A stretch of 64,000 bases of DNA from Euglena gracilis (lineage: Eukaryota > Euglenida > Euglenophyceae > Euglenales), in contig CP154956.1 in NCBI GenBank assembly GCA_039621445.1, forward strand, positions 75,802,192 through 75,866,191, written 5' to 3'. Under the pieces are notes generated by a model, which worked only from the letters and a program-made list of their open reading frames with translations, was not told the DNA's origin and did no database searches. Below are positions 54,893 to 64,000 of the stretch, piece after piece; within the stretch, counting starts at the first letter, position 1, and each line of letters begins with the position of its first letter. Position numbers and translations under genes: made by a program.

Positions 54893-55053
54893 CCCGAGTG
54901 CGCGGCCCCGTGGCCAGCGGCGAACAGGCCAAACGTGGAGGCGCTGCCGACGAAGATCCGCGCGTGGGCCATCAGGGCGAGGTCCCGCGCCACCGTGGAG
55001 GGCCAGCGCACCTCCACCGAGCAGTGGAAAGTGTGGGACCAGACTGAGTCGAT
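54893..55053 (-). CDS. GRLGN-type glycosyltransferase, C-terminal exon
   Basis: The minus strand reads SVWSHTFHCSVEVRWPSTVA, RDLALMAHARIFVGSASTFG and LFAA. 'DL.lM..A.ifvgS.STFg..AA' is the nucleotide-sugar-binding end of fucosyltransferase-like GT-B enzymes. With the GRLGN exon (62.1-62.2 kb) and the YYHKAL exon (57.1-57.2 kb) on the same strand and in the right order, it fits one gene. Such enzymes act in the Golgi or ER on glycans. The acceptor is unknown. The codons are strongly G/C-ending. Confidence 0.65.
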
Positions 55054-55134
55054 CGGGCGAGGGGTATGGGCAGCTGGCCGAGCCAATGTCCACACTGCTT
55101 GGGCATGTTCCCTGGGCCATACAATTTTTTTTAC

Positions 55135-55385
55135 CGCCCCCCCGGGGGGTCACTCCACTTTTTGAAAAACAAGTCACTACCCCCCCCCCCCCGGGTCGGC
55201 CACTCTGGAATCCAAAGGAAATTTAACCAAAAAAAAACATGAAAAAAAGCCCAAAAAAATTTCGGGCGACTTCGCGCCGGGTCACTTTGGTGGTTTTTTT
55301 TGCCGACCCCCCCCCCGGGGGGGGAGGGCCAAAAACCAGGCAGTCACTCCGAAAAAACTAGTCACCCCCCCAGGGGGGGGTCGTG
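55135..55385. repeat. 'GTGACTGACTGGTTT' repeat, reversed copy 5
   Basis: Shares TTTTGAAAAACAAGTCACT, GGCGACTTCGCGCCGGGTCA and AAAAACCAGGCAGTCACTCC with the family. It lies upstream of the glycosyltransferase exon at 54,893-55,053, inside its presumed intron. Confidence 0.65.
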
Positions 55386-56390
55386 CTTAAGCAATTGACT
55401 GCCCTGGGCTGCACCAGATTAACCGCAAGATTCCACCGAAGGAAAACCATGTGCATAAAACCAATCCAGACAAACGACAAAAACGTTTTTGAACTGTCGA
55501 TAACACACTGCGGACAACTCACCGCGTGCCTGCTTTCAGCCCCCTCCTCGGGTACATCGGACGAAACGACCTGGGAAAGGTTGCAATTTGGGTGTGGCAT
55601 ATCCTGAACTCCCATTTCCATTGGGAACCCCCCGGAAGGCTGAGGCCTGGGGGGTACAGGGAGTTGCTGAGGACGTGGACCATCGCTTGGCAGCACGGCG
55701 GCAGCCGCACCTCTGCACCACTTAATACGGACTTGGGCCATAAGAAAAGGCTGGAAAACTTCTTTCAGAGAGAGACAGAGAGCGCATAAATATGAAAAAA
55801 AATTCTCATATTAATATATTTATGAAATTCATACAGATCTATCCATAGTTGGCAAGTGTTCGGCTGGATGCCACCTGGGATATCAAAGTTGACACCAGGC
55901 AAAGTTGACATCAAAGTTGACATCAAAATTGGGCACGGGTGCAGCGAAACCCTCTCATGCTTTCTTCCTCCCTTCCCCGTTTGCACTAGGATTTAAGATT
56001 GCACTAAGATTTTACTCATGTCACCCCGAAAGCAAGAGGATACAGCCAAAAGCAGCCAGAAGCAGCCAAAAGTGGCCAAAAGCCGCCAGAAACAGCCAGA
56101 AATGGCCAAACGTGGGCCAAAAGCTGCCAGAAGGAGCCAACAGTGACCTAAAGTGGCCAAAAGTGGCCCAAAAAGCAGCCAAAAGCAGTCAAGCAACAGC
56201 AACAAAAGCAGTCAAGGCAGCCAGAAGCCAGAACTGGCCAGAAGTGTCCTGAATTGGCAAAAAAAATGGGCCGAAAATGACCAAAAAACGGGTGAGCTCC
56301 ACAACTCATGGGGACATGAGTTTATCCTCGCCAGTCAAACATTTTGGCTTATCCGTAGTTGTCCGAGGTTATCCGTTTCAGGATAAGTGC
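55386..56390. other. Presumed intron sequence with degenerate repeats
   Basis: Includes a degenerate GCCAAAAGTGGCCAAAAGC tandem (56,040-56,240), TTGACATCAAAGTTGACA repeats (55,880-55,925) and a TTATCCGTAGTTGTCCG end (56,346-56,385). No exon supported. Confidence 0.4.
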
Positions 56391-56394
56391 AAAT

Positions 56395-56605
56395 CCCTGC
56401 ACAGTGGCCACTCGTGCCAAAATTAGCCAAAATCAATGGACTTTGGTCAATTTCCTTTTTCAAAAAATTGGATGCCTTCGGCACCGGGTGGCCACTTTCA
56501 GCCAATCTTGGCCGAACTCACCCTGGGAGGGGTCAAAGCCAAAAAACCAATCAATCACTCTTAAAACCGCCGGGGGTGGGTGGGGAACACCTTGACAATG
56601 TTAGA
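56395..56605. repeat. 'GTGACTGACTGGTTT' repeat, reversed copy 6
   Basis: A shorter, more diverged member: GGCACCGGGTGGCCACTTTC, AAAAAACCAATCAATCACTC and GGGGAACACCTTGACAATG. Confidence 0.55.
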
Positions 56606-57129
56606 GGACAGACCCTTCAGGGGTCGCCACCTCAAAACCTCATTTTTTCATCCTTTTTTGAAGTTGTGGGGCTTTGAACTGAAATTTTTCAATGGCCCCT
56701 AAAAGAAAACACCTCAAACCCCCATTTTCCCACCACGTTTGGGATCAACCCATACCTGGCACCGTCGTGCAGGACCTGGGGCCCTCGGGGGCTGGGACCC
56801 ATCCCATCCTCTGCGGGTTCTTCAATTTAAAAAGAAATCCGATCGTTCTAGCCCTGAAGCCAAAATATAAAAACAAAAATATCACCCTTGCAGTCAAGCA
56901 ATGATGTATTAATGATGATATCACATTTTATGTATGCATGCATGAACACACGTTGTGTGTGTGCGTGTTCGTGGCTTGAATATGGGATGTGTGCGCATTG
57001 TCCTCACGTGCCCGAACGCGACAGGTGCGTGATGCGAGCATCAAAACAAAAGATTCCAAAGATTGAGGAAAACAGCAACTAAAAGACGAGTGAAGCGGTG
57101 CAGATGGGGCAGGCAAAGGCAGGGCTCGA

Positions 57130-57240
57130 CCCATGCTCCGGCACCCCAGGGTCGGGGATGATGGTGATGTGGCTGGAACTGTTGACCCGGCCAGCCAGGG
57201 CCTTGTGGTAATACCCGAAGGGCAGCAGCCCCATACGGTA
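57130..57240 (-). CDS. GRLGN-type glycosyltransferase, middle exon
   Basis: The minus strand reads MGLLPFGYYHKALAGRVNSS then SHITIIPDPGVPEHG. 'P..YY..AL......H.tII.D' is the strand-helix unit typical of fucosyltransferase-like enzymes between the acceptor and donor domains. The frame stays open to 57,085 (CPICTASLVF, stop), but that tail may be intron. A second open frame on the same strand (57,472-57,041) contains LSTPVRVLIGNAEGHVMDGP upstream, which could be part of the same or a neighbouring exon. Confidence 0.6.
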
Positions 57241-57269
57241 ATTGGAATGGGAATCCCGGGGAGCCTATT

Positions 57270-57460
57270 CCGGTTGAATGCATACCTGTCGTGCTGTTGT
57301 GTACCGAAGATAAGCAGAGAACTTTGGTTGGTCCATCCATCACATGACCTTCGGCATTTCCAATGAGAACTCTCACTGGTGTAGAAAGTTGCTGATGGTT
57401 AAAAATGTATGGCCGCTCGTCATCAAACACCAAACCTGAATTTTGCATCGTCTTCGGCAG
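57270..57460 (-). CDS. Possible exon upstream of the YYHKAL exon
   Basis: The minus frame includes LVFDDERPYIFNHQQLSTPV and RVLIGNAEGHVMDGPTKV. It looks protein-like but is AT-richer at third positions than the other glycosyltransferase exons. It may be unrelated. Confidence 0.3.
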
Positions 57461-57479
57461 CGGATCTCGCACTTAAAGA

Positions 57480-59000
57480 TTTTTCCTCTGTTGGTTTGAA
57501 TTTTTGTTTGATTGAAAGTGACAATACCTGGCCCCCAAATCCAAATAATGGAATCAGGATGTGTGTGATCGGGCGCCACAGAACACGGAGATGGAAGCAG
57601 GGACTTTGCTGGTAAAGGTGCCTAAGAGCAGGTGACACCACAGCATACGGGGCACCCAGCATGTCTGTTTGGAAGAATACAACAGCTGCCTCATCAAAAT
57701 GGGATGTTGCTGGAAAGGTTTGGAGAGGTGAGACTAAGCCTGAAACGATGCCCCAAAATTTTGACTTTGTGAGATTTCAATGGTTGGCACATCTGCAAAA
57801 ACCAACAGTGTGCACAAATGCGCAAACCCACCATTTGTGCAAATGTGTAATGGGCGTAAACAGTGGATCAAAAACTTGTTTCAATGTGGAGTTTTGAGAC
57901 AAGAGATTGGAAACAAGCAGCATGCACGAAGTGGAGGTGTTGTGTCAGGGTATTGCATCACCCACCTTCCCCACTCCCACCGACCACCCCTGTATTCTGG
58001 CCCACCCCCCTGGTCAGGGTTGCAGGTGAGGGTTTTTGTCTGACCACCCTATCCTGGCTGGGGGTTGTATGCAATTTTAAAAGTTTACACATACAGCGGT
58101 GCGCAATTGCGCAAATCAACCATCGGAAACGGTTTTTTGCACAATTGCACAAACTAACCACCCAAAAATACCAGTAATGTTCGTGGGAGGGGTCCAGCAC
58201 GATAAGAAAACAAGGGAGGTAATACCACAATTCCACCACATTCATTTTCAAGCTCCAAACACACTGACATAGGAGACTCTTGGTCAGTTTTAAAATGGTT
58301 GGTGTGCGCAATTGTACAAATCGCCAATTTACACAATTGCGGACACCGACATCATTTTTGCCATTGCGTGGGTGTCACGGAGCCTTAAACATTGGTGCGG
58401 TGATGGACAACTTGCCAGCCAACTCAACTCGTAACTTGGGGCAGTCTTCCTGTGTTCTTTACCACCAGTGGCAGTGTTTCCAACAGCCCATTTCTACCTG
58501 CTTTATTTATTGCATGTGATTTGCCACTCCTTTTGCAACCACCTTTAAAACCCTTCACAACGTGCCGGAGGACTTCAGAAAGCAAACAAAATGGTGGACC
58601 GTATGGTGGACCCTCCGTAACACCCCCTGGCGTTGGCGGTTGTCACACAGGAAATGTGGGGGGGGGGTGAAGACCAGGGTTTCGTGTATCATTAGTAAAT
58701 CACTCCGGGGAGGTCACTCCCAAAGGTTTCACAACTCGGCGACATATTTCGGAGGGTTAAAAACACCTGATTTGCACCATTCCCCTGGGTGTCAACCCCA
58801 GAAAATTGTGAAAATAACAAACAGAGGGACGGCGTGCCACAAACAATTCAAAAAAACTGGTCCCCAAACCTCCAAATTAAAAAACACACTGCGGTGTGTA
58901 CAAATGCGCACATCGACACAAAAAATGAGTAAATGCGAAATCTGCCGCCCAAGCCCGTCCTCTGTTCCCCCATGACCCCTCTTTAAGCCTCCTTGTGCTT
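57480..59000. other. Presumed intron with GCGCAATTGCGCAAATC words
   Basis: Repeated words of the type CAATTGCGCAAATCAACC, CAATTGCACAAACTAACC and CAATTGTACAAATCGCC (58,100-58,345) suggest a small palindrome-rich repeat. A GACCACCCCTGTATTC copy of the 36.4-kb repeat is at 57,975-58,030. No gene seen. Confidence 0.35.
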
Positions 59001-59340
59001 AAGAAATGAGGAACGGAGGAACAGGCTCAGCACTGCAACGGAATTGAATGACGACGTCCAGCTGTGGGGGGAGAGGACTCTGGTCAATGCGCCGAAAAGC
59101 CTCTTGGAGGTGTGGTCGCATATTGCTGCGTCCAGGGGGCCATCTTCTCGGCAAGGTTACAGTGAGACTTGGAGGAGGAGCCTCTTGAGCCTCCTGGAAC
59201 ATCCTCGAACGACATTCGAGGAGACTCGAGAGCTGCTTCGAATGTCCGAGATTGCAAGAAAAACAAAGATGCATTTTCAATTAATTTCAACTCCCTTTTG
59301 TTGCCAATGCCTTCTTGTGCGGAGGGCCTTAAAATAACAA
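59000..59340. repeat. Sequence with AGGAGGCTCGAGAGCC-type units, copy 1
   Basis: GGAGGAGCCTCTTGAGCCTCC and CGAACGACATTCGAGGAGAC are related to the tandem repeat at 60,130-60,330. The long plus frame (59,000-59,334) mainly translates this repeat. Confidence 0.45.
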
Positions 59341-59439
59341 AATCCCCTGTGTTGCATATGCCCTGTGTGTGCAAATCCCCTTTAATGCAATAATCCTTTT
59401 GTATACAACTTTTCACAGAGGGTCCCAGACAGGGAGCTT

Positions 59440-60010
59440 TTTTAACGACCCCCCCCCCCGGGGGGTCTAGCTCAGAGGCTGGGAAATTTGGGCTGGCTGG
59501 AAAAAAGTTGCTGGCTGACACCCCCCCCCCCTAGGGGTTCTGGGCGACCTGGGGTCAAACTGGAGACCAAAAAATGGAAACTACAAAAATGTCCAAAAAT
59601 TTTTTGACCCTGGATTTGCCCTGGCCAGCCCTTTTCCGACCCATTTTCGCCCATTCTTGACCAATCCTTGCCCATTTTTTGAAAGCCCGAAGGCACTTCC
59701 CGGGGCAGCCCTGTCCTAGGAGCACACCCACTTGGAACCCGGTCAGGCATCCCCTCTCCTGGGGGCAAAAGCAAACCTTAGCTTGCTGCCGGGTCTCCTT
59801 CACCGCTCCCAGCCCGCTACTCTAACTCTAGGCCACGACCCAGGAAATCGCATTCAACAGTTTCCAGCACCTCCTAACCTGGGTCGACCCTTCAGGCTAC
59901 GGAGAGGCAGGGGGCGCGAGAGCCCCTCTCTTGCTGGCGGACATGCCCTTCTGAGCCCCCTTTACTGCAGTTTTCCGACCTACTCGTACCTGCAGCAACT
60001 CTAGTCCACG
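59440..60010. other. Repeat spacer, no gene seen
   Basis: GGCTGG and C/G-tract repeats at 59,440-59,540 with an AGGGAGCTTTTTTAACGAC edge that resembles an hAT-like end, then unremarkable sequence. No opposite end found. Confidence 0.35.
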
Positions 60011-60129
60011 GCCCAGGTATCTCCTCTTTCCTCTCTTGTCTGTGTGGTTTGTGTGGGGTCCCCACACCCGGGGGGGGGGGGGTGGCCAGATTTTCTTAAG
60101 CCACCCCCTTGCCTCCAAAACACCTGCGT

Positions 60130-60330
60130 GATGTTCGCAGGAGGAGGCTCTAGAGCCTCCTTGAACTTTCAAACGACATTTGTGGAGGGTCGAGCGCCTC
60201 CTGAAACGTCGTTCGAGAAGGTTTGGGGAGGCTCAAAAAGCTCCTTGAATGTCGTTCAAGGTCATTTGAGGAGGCTCGAGAGCCTCCTTGAATGTTGTTC
60301 GAGGTGGTTCGAGGAGGCTATTTAAGCCGC
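60130..60330. repeat. Tandem repeat, GAGGAGGCTCGAGAGCCTCC unit
   Basis: Four to five degenerate units of about 50 bp with CTCGAGAGCCTCCTTGAATG and TCGTTCAAGGTCATTTGAGG. The CTCGAG core makes each unit partly palindromic. Confidence 0.75.
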
Positions 60331-60667
60331 CCCCCCCCCCCCATGAGGGAGGGGGGCTTAAAATATCTCAAAGAGGCTCCAGCTCGAGAGCCTGAGTCCT
60401 CCTACAATAAGCCTCCCCATCTCCTCCACCAATTCAACCACAAAATGCCATAATCTAACACGGTAGGGGTATCAAACTGTCAAAGTGCATCTGATGCCGG
60501 ACTCCACCAGAAACCACAGACTAGACAGAATGCCCTCAAACGCTTGCTCCTTCTGAAGAAAATGAACACAACGTGTTACATGTCTTGTGAAAATGCTGCA
60601 AGCGTTTCAGTCCCCCTTCATTCAGAAAACAGGAGGAGCTTCACTCAACCGGACAACACGGAAGCTC

Positions 60668-60860
60668 TCAAGGGCAGTCCCGCAGGGCCCCCTGCCCGTA
60701 CGCCGTCCACAGCCCGTCGCACAGGGTGGGGTACTCCAGGCTGAGGGGGCACCGCCCGCAGTAATGTTGCAGCTCGGGCACCCGGCCCAGCCGGCGCTGG
60801 GCGTGGGTCAGCGGCGCCGGGGGGCGGAGGGAGGCGGCGGAGACCTGTCTGCCTGTTCCG
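60668..60860 (-). CDS. Probable glycosyltransferase exon (second)
   Basis: The minus strand reads APLTHAQRRLGRVPELQHYC, GRCPLSLEYPTLCDGLWTAY and GQGALRDCP before a TGA (60,670-60,668). Codons are overwhelmingly G/C-ending, so this is a real exon. It lies between the GRLGN and YYHKAL exons on the same strand, and is placed in that gene by position. The TGA may fall in the next intron. If it is a true stop, the exon ends a different gene. Confidence 0.6.
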
Positions 60861-61632
60861 GGCAGCGTGGGGAGTTAGGCGCCGGGGTTCGACGTCCAAG
60901 GCGAGGGCGATCAGTGTGTGAGTTGCTGTGTCAGGAAATAAGTGTAAGTAAGTGTGAGTAAGTTGCTGCCATGAAGCGGCGTCTCGCGTGACAGAGGTGG
61001 GGGAGTGCTGTTCGGGAGAGCCTGGCAGGGGCCCAGGATCCACCTCACCCGGCAGGTGGGGGTCGGACCCCCACCAACCACGCAACCACGCAACCACCAA
61101 CCACCAACCATTGCCGTGCAAAAAAATACTTCGTTCGGTGCCGAAAGAAAAGTCTGGCCTGAAAATTGGTGCCCTGGAAAAATGGGAAGGGGTGGTGGTG
61201 GGGGGCCCCCAGCACCCACAGAGTGTGGGGGGATCGTCCTGCAGCCCTGTGGTGGGAGATTTTGAAGATGGAAAAGACAGCTGAAACTTGCAATTGACGT
61301 TGGACTGACTGACACGATGCACAAACACGCAACTTCCAAGACTTTTCAACATCCCAATACTGAGGTCTGAGGTCCAGGACAATCCAAATTGTTGCATTCT
61401 GATGCTTTCAGGGCCTTGTTCACGAGCGCAATGACCGGTCCATAACCATTGTGTTCTGTATGCGGCCTCTGGATTGGTAACCAGAAGCGGAAAGAAGGCA
61501 AGACAAGGCCCTACGCTTTTTCTCCACCCCCAACTCCTGCACCTAGGTGATTCCCTACAATACTGCTCTTCCTGCTTCAACCTTCAGGGGATCAGTACTC
61601 TCTGGAAATCGTTTTTTTTTTTGGGTGGTCAG

Positions 61633-61751
<119 letters not shown>

Positions 61752-62104
61752 GTCCACCCCCAGCTGACTCAGCATGCAATTTTTCACGGTGAGGGGCACA
61801 AAATGGGGAACTCACAATGGGGGCTTTGGCCTTTTTTTGGGGAAAAATTCGACTTCCAATTTTCTGAAACATGGTGCCAGGCCAAAAAAAGCAAAATCTG
61901 ACCTGCACCCCGGTCCCGGCATTGGAAATTGATGCAGGCCACAAAATGCAGAGTCGCGGGACCAAATCAAAATCGGGTTTAAAAACAACAAGATGTTGGT
62001 GTCGAATTTACAGACACAATCCTCGAAAGATGCTGCCATTCTTAGTGCAAGGATCCCATACAATCCAAAACAGATCTCCACTTGAAACCGTCATACACAT
62101 AAGG

Positions 62105-62225
62105 CGTTGAAGCAAGGGGAAGCCCCGTCAATTCGGCCAGGGCCAGCGCATTGAAATAGTGGCCAAGATGATTGCCCAGGCGACCGCGATTCAGCCTGGG
62201 CTCACAGATGACTCGGCACCACGCC
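62105..62225 (-). CDS. GRLGN-type glycosyltransferase, N-terminal exon
   Basis: The minus strand reads VICEPRLNRGRLGNHLGHYF, NALALAELTGLPLAS. The 'GRLGN...F.ALALAE.TGLP' motif marks the start of the catalytic domain in alpha-1,2- and related fucosyltransferase-like enzymes (first beta-strand and helix). It is the most upstream recognised exon of a gene reaching down to 54.9 kb. A signal anchor, expected for a Golgi enzyme, was not seen and would lie further upstream. Confidence 0.75.
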
Positions 62226-62567
62226 GCTGCCCTTCCCACAAAATCATTTCGCATCTTAAACCCCCCCAATCAGAAGACCCCCCCCCCCTCGGGTTTCCCG
62301 CCAAAAATCCAAATAACAGGCCCCCCCCCCGACCAAGCCGGCCGACAAAGTTGACCAAAATTTTTCCGAAAATTGGTGAAAAGGTCAAAAAATCTCCACA
62401 AACAGGTCAACATCGGGAACAAAACTGATATCTGGTACCTTGAAACATGGCCTATCCACCCAAAAGTCGAAAAAAAGCGTCTTGCAAATTTTTTAAGTTG
62501 GACCACGTTCAATTCCCGGATCGGCTGCTGGCCGAAGGGTTTTACTTTAGACAAAGGGACAATTAGA

Positions 62568-62636
62568 CAATTAGAAGCCCCCCCCTCGGTTTTTCCGCAG
62601 AGTGACTGAGTAGTAGCCCCGGGGGGCTTCTAATTG
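62568..62636. repeat. Short palindromic element CAATTAGAAGCCCC
   Basis: CAATTAGAAGCCCC and GGGGCTTCTAATTG are exact inverted repeats enclosing a 35-40 bp loop containing CGCAGAGTGACTGAGTAG. An extra AATTAGAC precedes the left arm. It is probably a miniature hairpin element. Confidence 0.65.
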
Positions 62637-62639
62637 GGG

Positions 62640-62761
62640 GGGGTTAACGCCCCCATGTCCAAAAACAGTGGTCTCTGTCCTCCAGACAGACAAGGGGGGG
62701 GGCGGTGGTCGTTGGACACAGGGTTCTGACCAAAAAGGGTGTCCTTTGACTGGGGGGTCGG
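62640..62761. repeat. TATGTCCAACGACC repeat, left part (interrupted)
   Basis: CCCCCATGTCCAAAAACAGT, TGGTCGTTGGACACAGGG and GTGTCCTTTGACTGGGGGG match the 42.0-kb copy. The repeat continues after the element that ends at 63,827 (GGTCGGTCGTTAGACAAC). Confidence 0.6.
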
Positions 62762-63827
62762 CAGGGTTTGATAAAAGGACAGGTGGGGGGGGGTGGTCCG
62801 GACCCCCCCTGCGGGCCAGGAGGGGGGGGGGGTGGGGGGACCCCCCCCCCCCCACCTAAACAGTGGCGCAGTCAGGGTGACCGAATTTGGGCCCGGCGCA
62901 AAGCGCCGGGCCGAAAATTTTTGACCCCCCAAAACGACCAAAAGTGCCATTTTGGGCACTTTTTGGGCAAAATATTGCCAAAAATGCAGAAAATTTTCGG
63001 CGCGAAGCGCCGGAGGAAAAAATTAACCCTTTTTGGGGGGGGGGGTCCTGGGTACCCCCCCAGGGTCGGTCCGGACCCCCCTGGCAGGTGGGGGGGGGGG
63101 TCCGGACCCCCCCTGCGGGCCGGGGGGGGGGGTGGGGGACACCCCCCCCACCTAAACCATGTAACCCCCCCCCATTTAAACCGACCCGTCGGTTTAGGAC
63201 TTTTGGGTTGGCGGAAATCCTGGAGGGGGTCGGTTTAGACGGGGGGTCGGTTTCAGGGGGAGCACGATGCTGGCCGACGGCGTGACGGAAGCGGGTTGAT
63301 GTCAGCAAGGCAATTTCAATTGGCAAATGCCCAACTTGGTCGGCCAATTCCTAACTTTGAGTGACAAATGCCTAATTTGGATGCAAATTCTTAATTTTCG
63401 GGGGCAAATGCTGAATTTTGGGTGTAATATCCAATTTTTGGTGGCAGACTGCCTAATTTTGGGTGTAAACTTCAAATTTCAGATGGCAAATCCCTATTTT
63501 TGCAATTTTTGGGTTCCAACACCAAATTTTCAGAGGAAAATGCCCAATTTGAGGTGCAAACTCCAAATTTTGGAAGCAAATGCCGAATTTGGGTGTAAAA
63601 TCCTAATTTTGGGTCATCAATACCAACTATTCAATTAGCATGGACGCTCTTTCCGTTGGCGGCTTCCATTATGTTGTGCATGTTTGTCATCCAACTTGCC
63701 ATGGGTCGGTTTATTTATTTTTTTGGTTGAAATTCTGCAATGGGTCGGTTTGGAAGGGTAGGTCGGTTTAGAAGGGGGGTCGGTTTAAATGGGGGGGGGG
63801 TTTACGCCCTCCTTATATCAAACCCTG
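62762..63827. mobile_element. hAT-like non-autonomous element, 8-bp target duplication, nested in a repeat
   Basis: Ends CAGGGTTTGATAAAAGGAC (62,762 on) and CCTTATATCAAACCCTG (to 63,827). GGGGTCGG is duplicated exactly at 62,754-62,761 and 63,828-63,835. It contains two GGCGC(A/G)AAGCGCCGG hairpins (62,896-62,909, 62,999-63,013), C/G tracts, and a degenerate 30-bp minisatellite. No transposase. Confidence 0.82.
63330..63620. repeat. Degenerate 30-bp minisatellite
   Basis: About nine imperfect units of the type GCAAATGCCTAATTTGGGTG, inside the hAT-like element at 62,762-63,827. Confidence 0.65.
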
Positions 63828-64000
63828 GGGGTCGGTCGTTAGACAACAGATTCTTTCGGTCCAAAAAAAAGGTCCACAGACTGGCCAATCCTCTGAAAAG
63901 GTGTCCTCCGGTTGGGGGGGGGTTGAAAACAACTGCGGTACAGAAATACTGGACCAGCAGCAGCGACGTGTTTGGGGCTGCCCACTGACTGCATCCGTGT

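Overview
The window looks like nuclear DNA of a eukaryote with low gene density, most probably a euglenid (Euglenozoa). No bacterial operons, long intact ORFs, tRNA or rRNA genes were found. Coding sequence appears as short exons, often rich in G/C at third positions, separated by large repeat-filled introns. The reason for suggesting a euglenid is the intron structure. Four junctions that can be placed from protein conservation or frame lack GT-AG ends. Instead, 7-10 nt inverted repeats sit 2-4 nt inside the 5' end and 5-7 nt inside the 3' end of the intron. That is the published form of euglenid 'nonconventional' introns. Conventional GT-AG introns also occur, inside two transposons. The species itself is inference.

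Recognised host genes: (1) a dual-specificity protein phosphatase on + (about 4.85-7.23 kb), whose active-site loop is split by a nonconventional intron; (2) an unidentified + gene (10.50-14.77 kb) with a 4.08-kb nonconventional intron full of transposon DNA; (3) unidentified + exons at 17.8-18.5 kb and 20.5-22.19 kb; (4) PIGK/GPI8, the GPI-transamidase peptidase, on + (28.82-29.23 kb); (5) a Walker A exon of PCH2/TRIP13 on - at 29.43-29.50 kb; (6) a GRLGN-type, fucosyltransferase-like glycosyltransferase on - whose exons are scattered over 62.2-54.9 kb; (7) several further exons of unknown function, among them 0.85-1.34 kb (-), 37.4 kb (-), 44.1 kb (-) and 50.55-50.97 kb (+).

Mobile DNA dominates. 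Elements A (10,775-14,507), B (7,413-9,635) and C (51,502-52,901) form one DNA-transposon group with CTTAGG...CCTAAG ends, perfect 5-bp target duplications and internal palindromes. A has a paralogous empty site at about 18.7-18.85 kb and carries an intron-containing gene I cannot place in a family. Three further elements have hAT-like CAGG ends and 8-bp duplications (18,549-20,476; 34,331-34,611; 62,762-63,827). A fourth (48,388-50,545) has a 7-bp duplication and a broken hAT transposase gene. A G-tract-ended element (47,920-48,281) has a 9-bp duplication. Nested insertions, foldbacks, a G-rich minisatellite (37.7-38.6 kb), long (GT/CA)n arrays and poly-G/poly-C hairpins fill most of the rest.

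The genes do not form a functional cluster. What unites the window is its architecture: short exons, nonconventional introns and dense transposon nesting, with at least two transposons apparently inside host reading frames.
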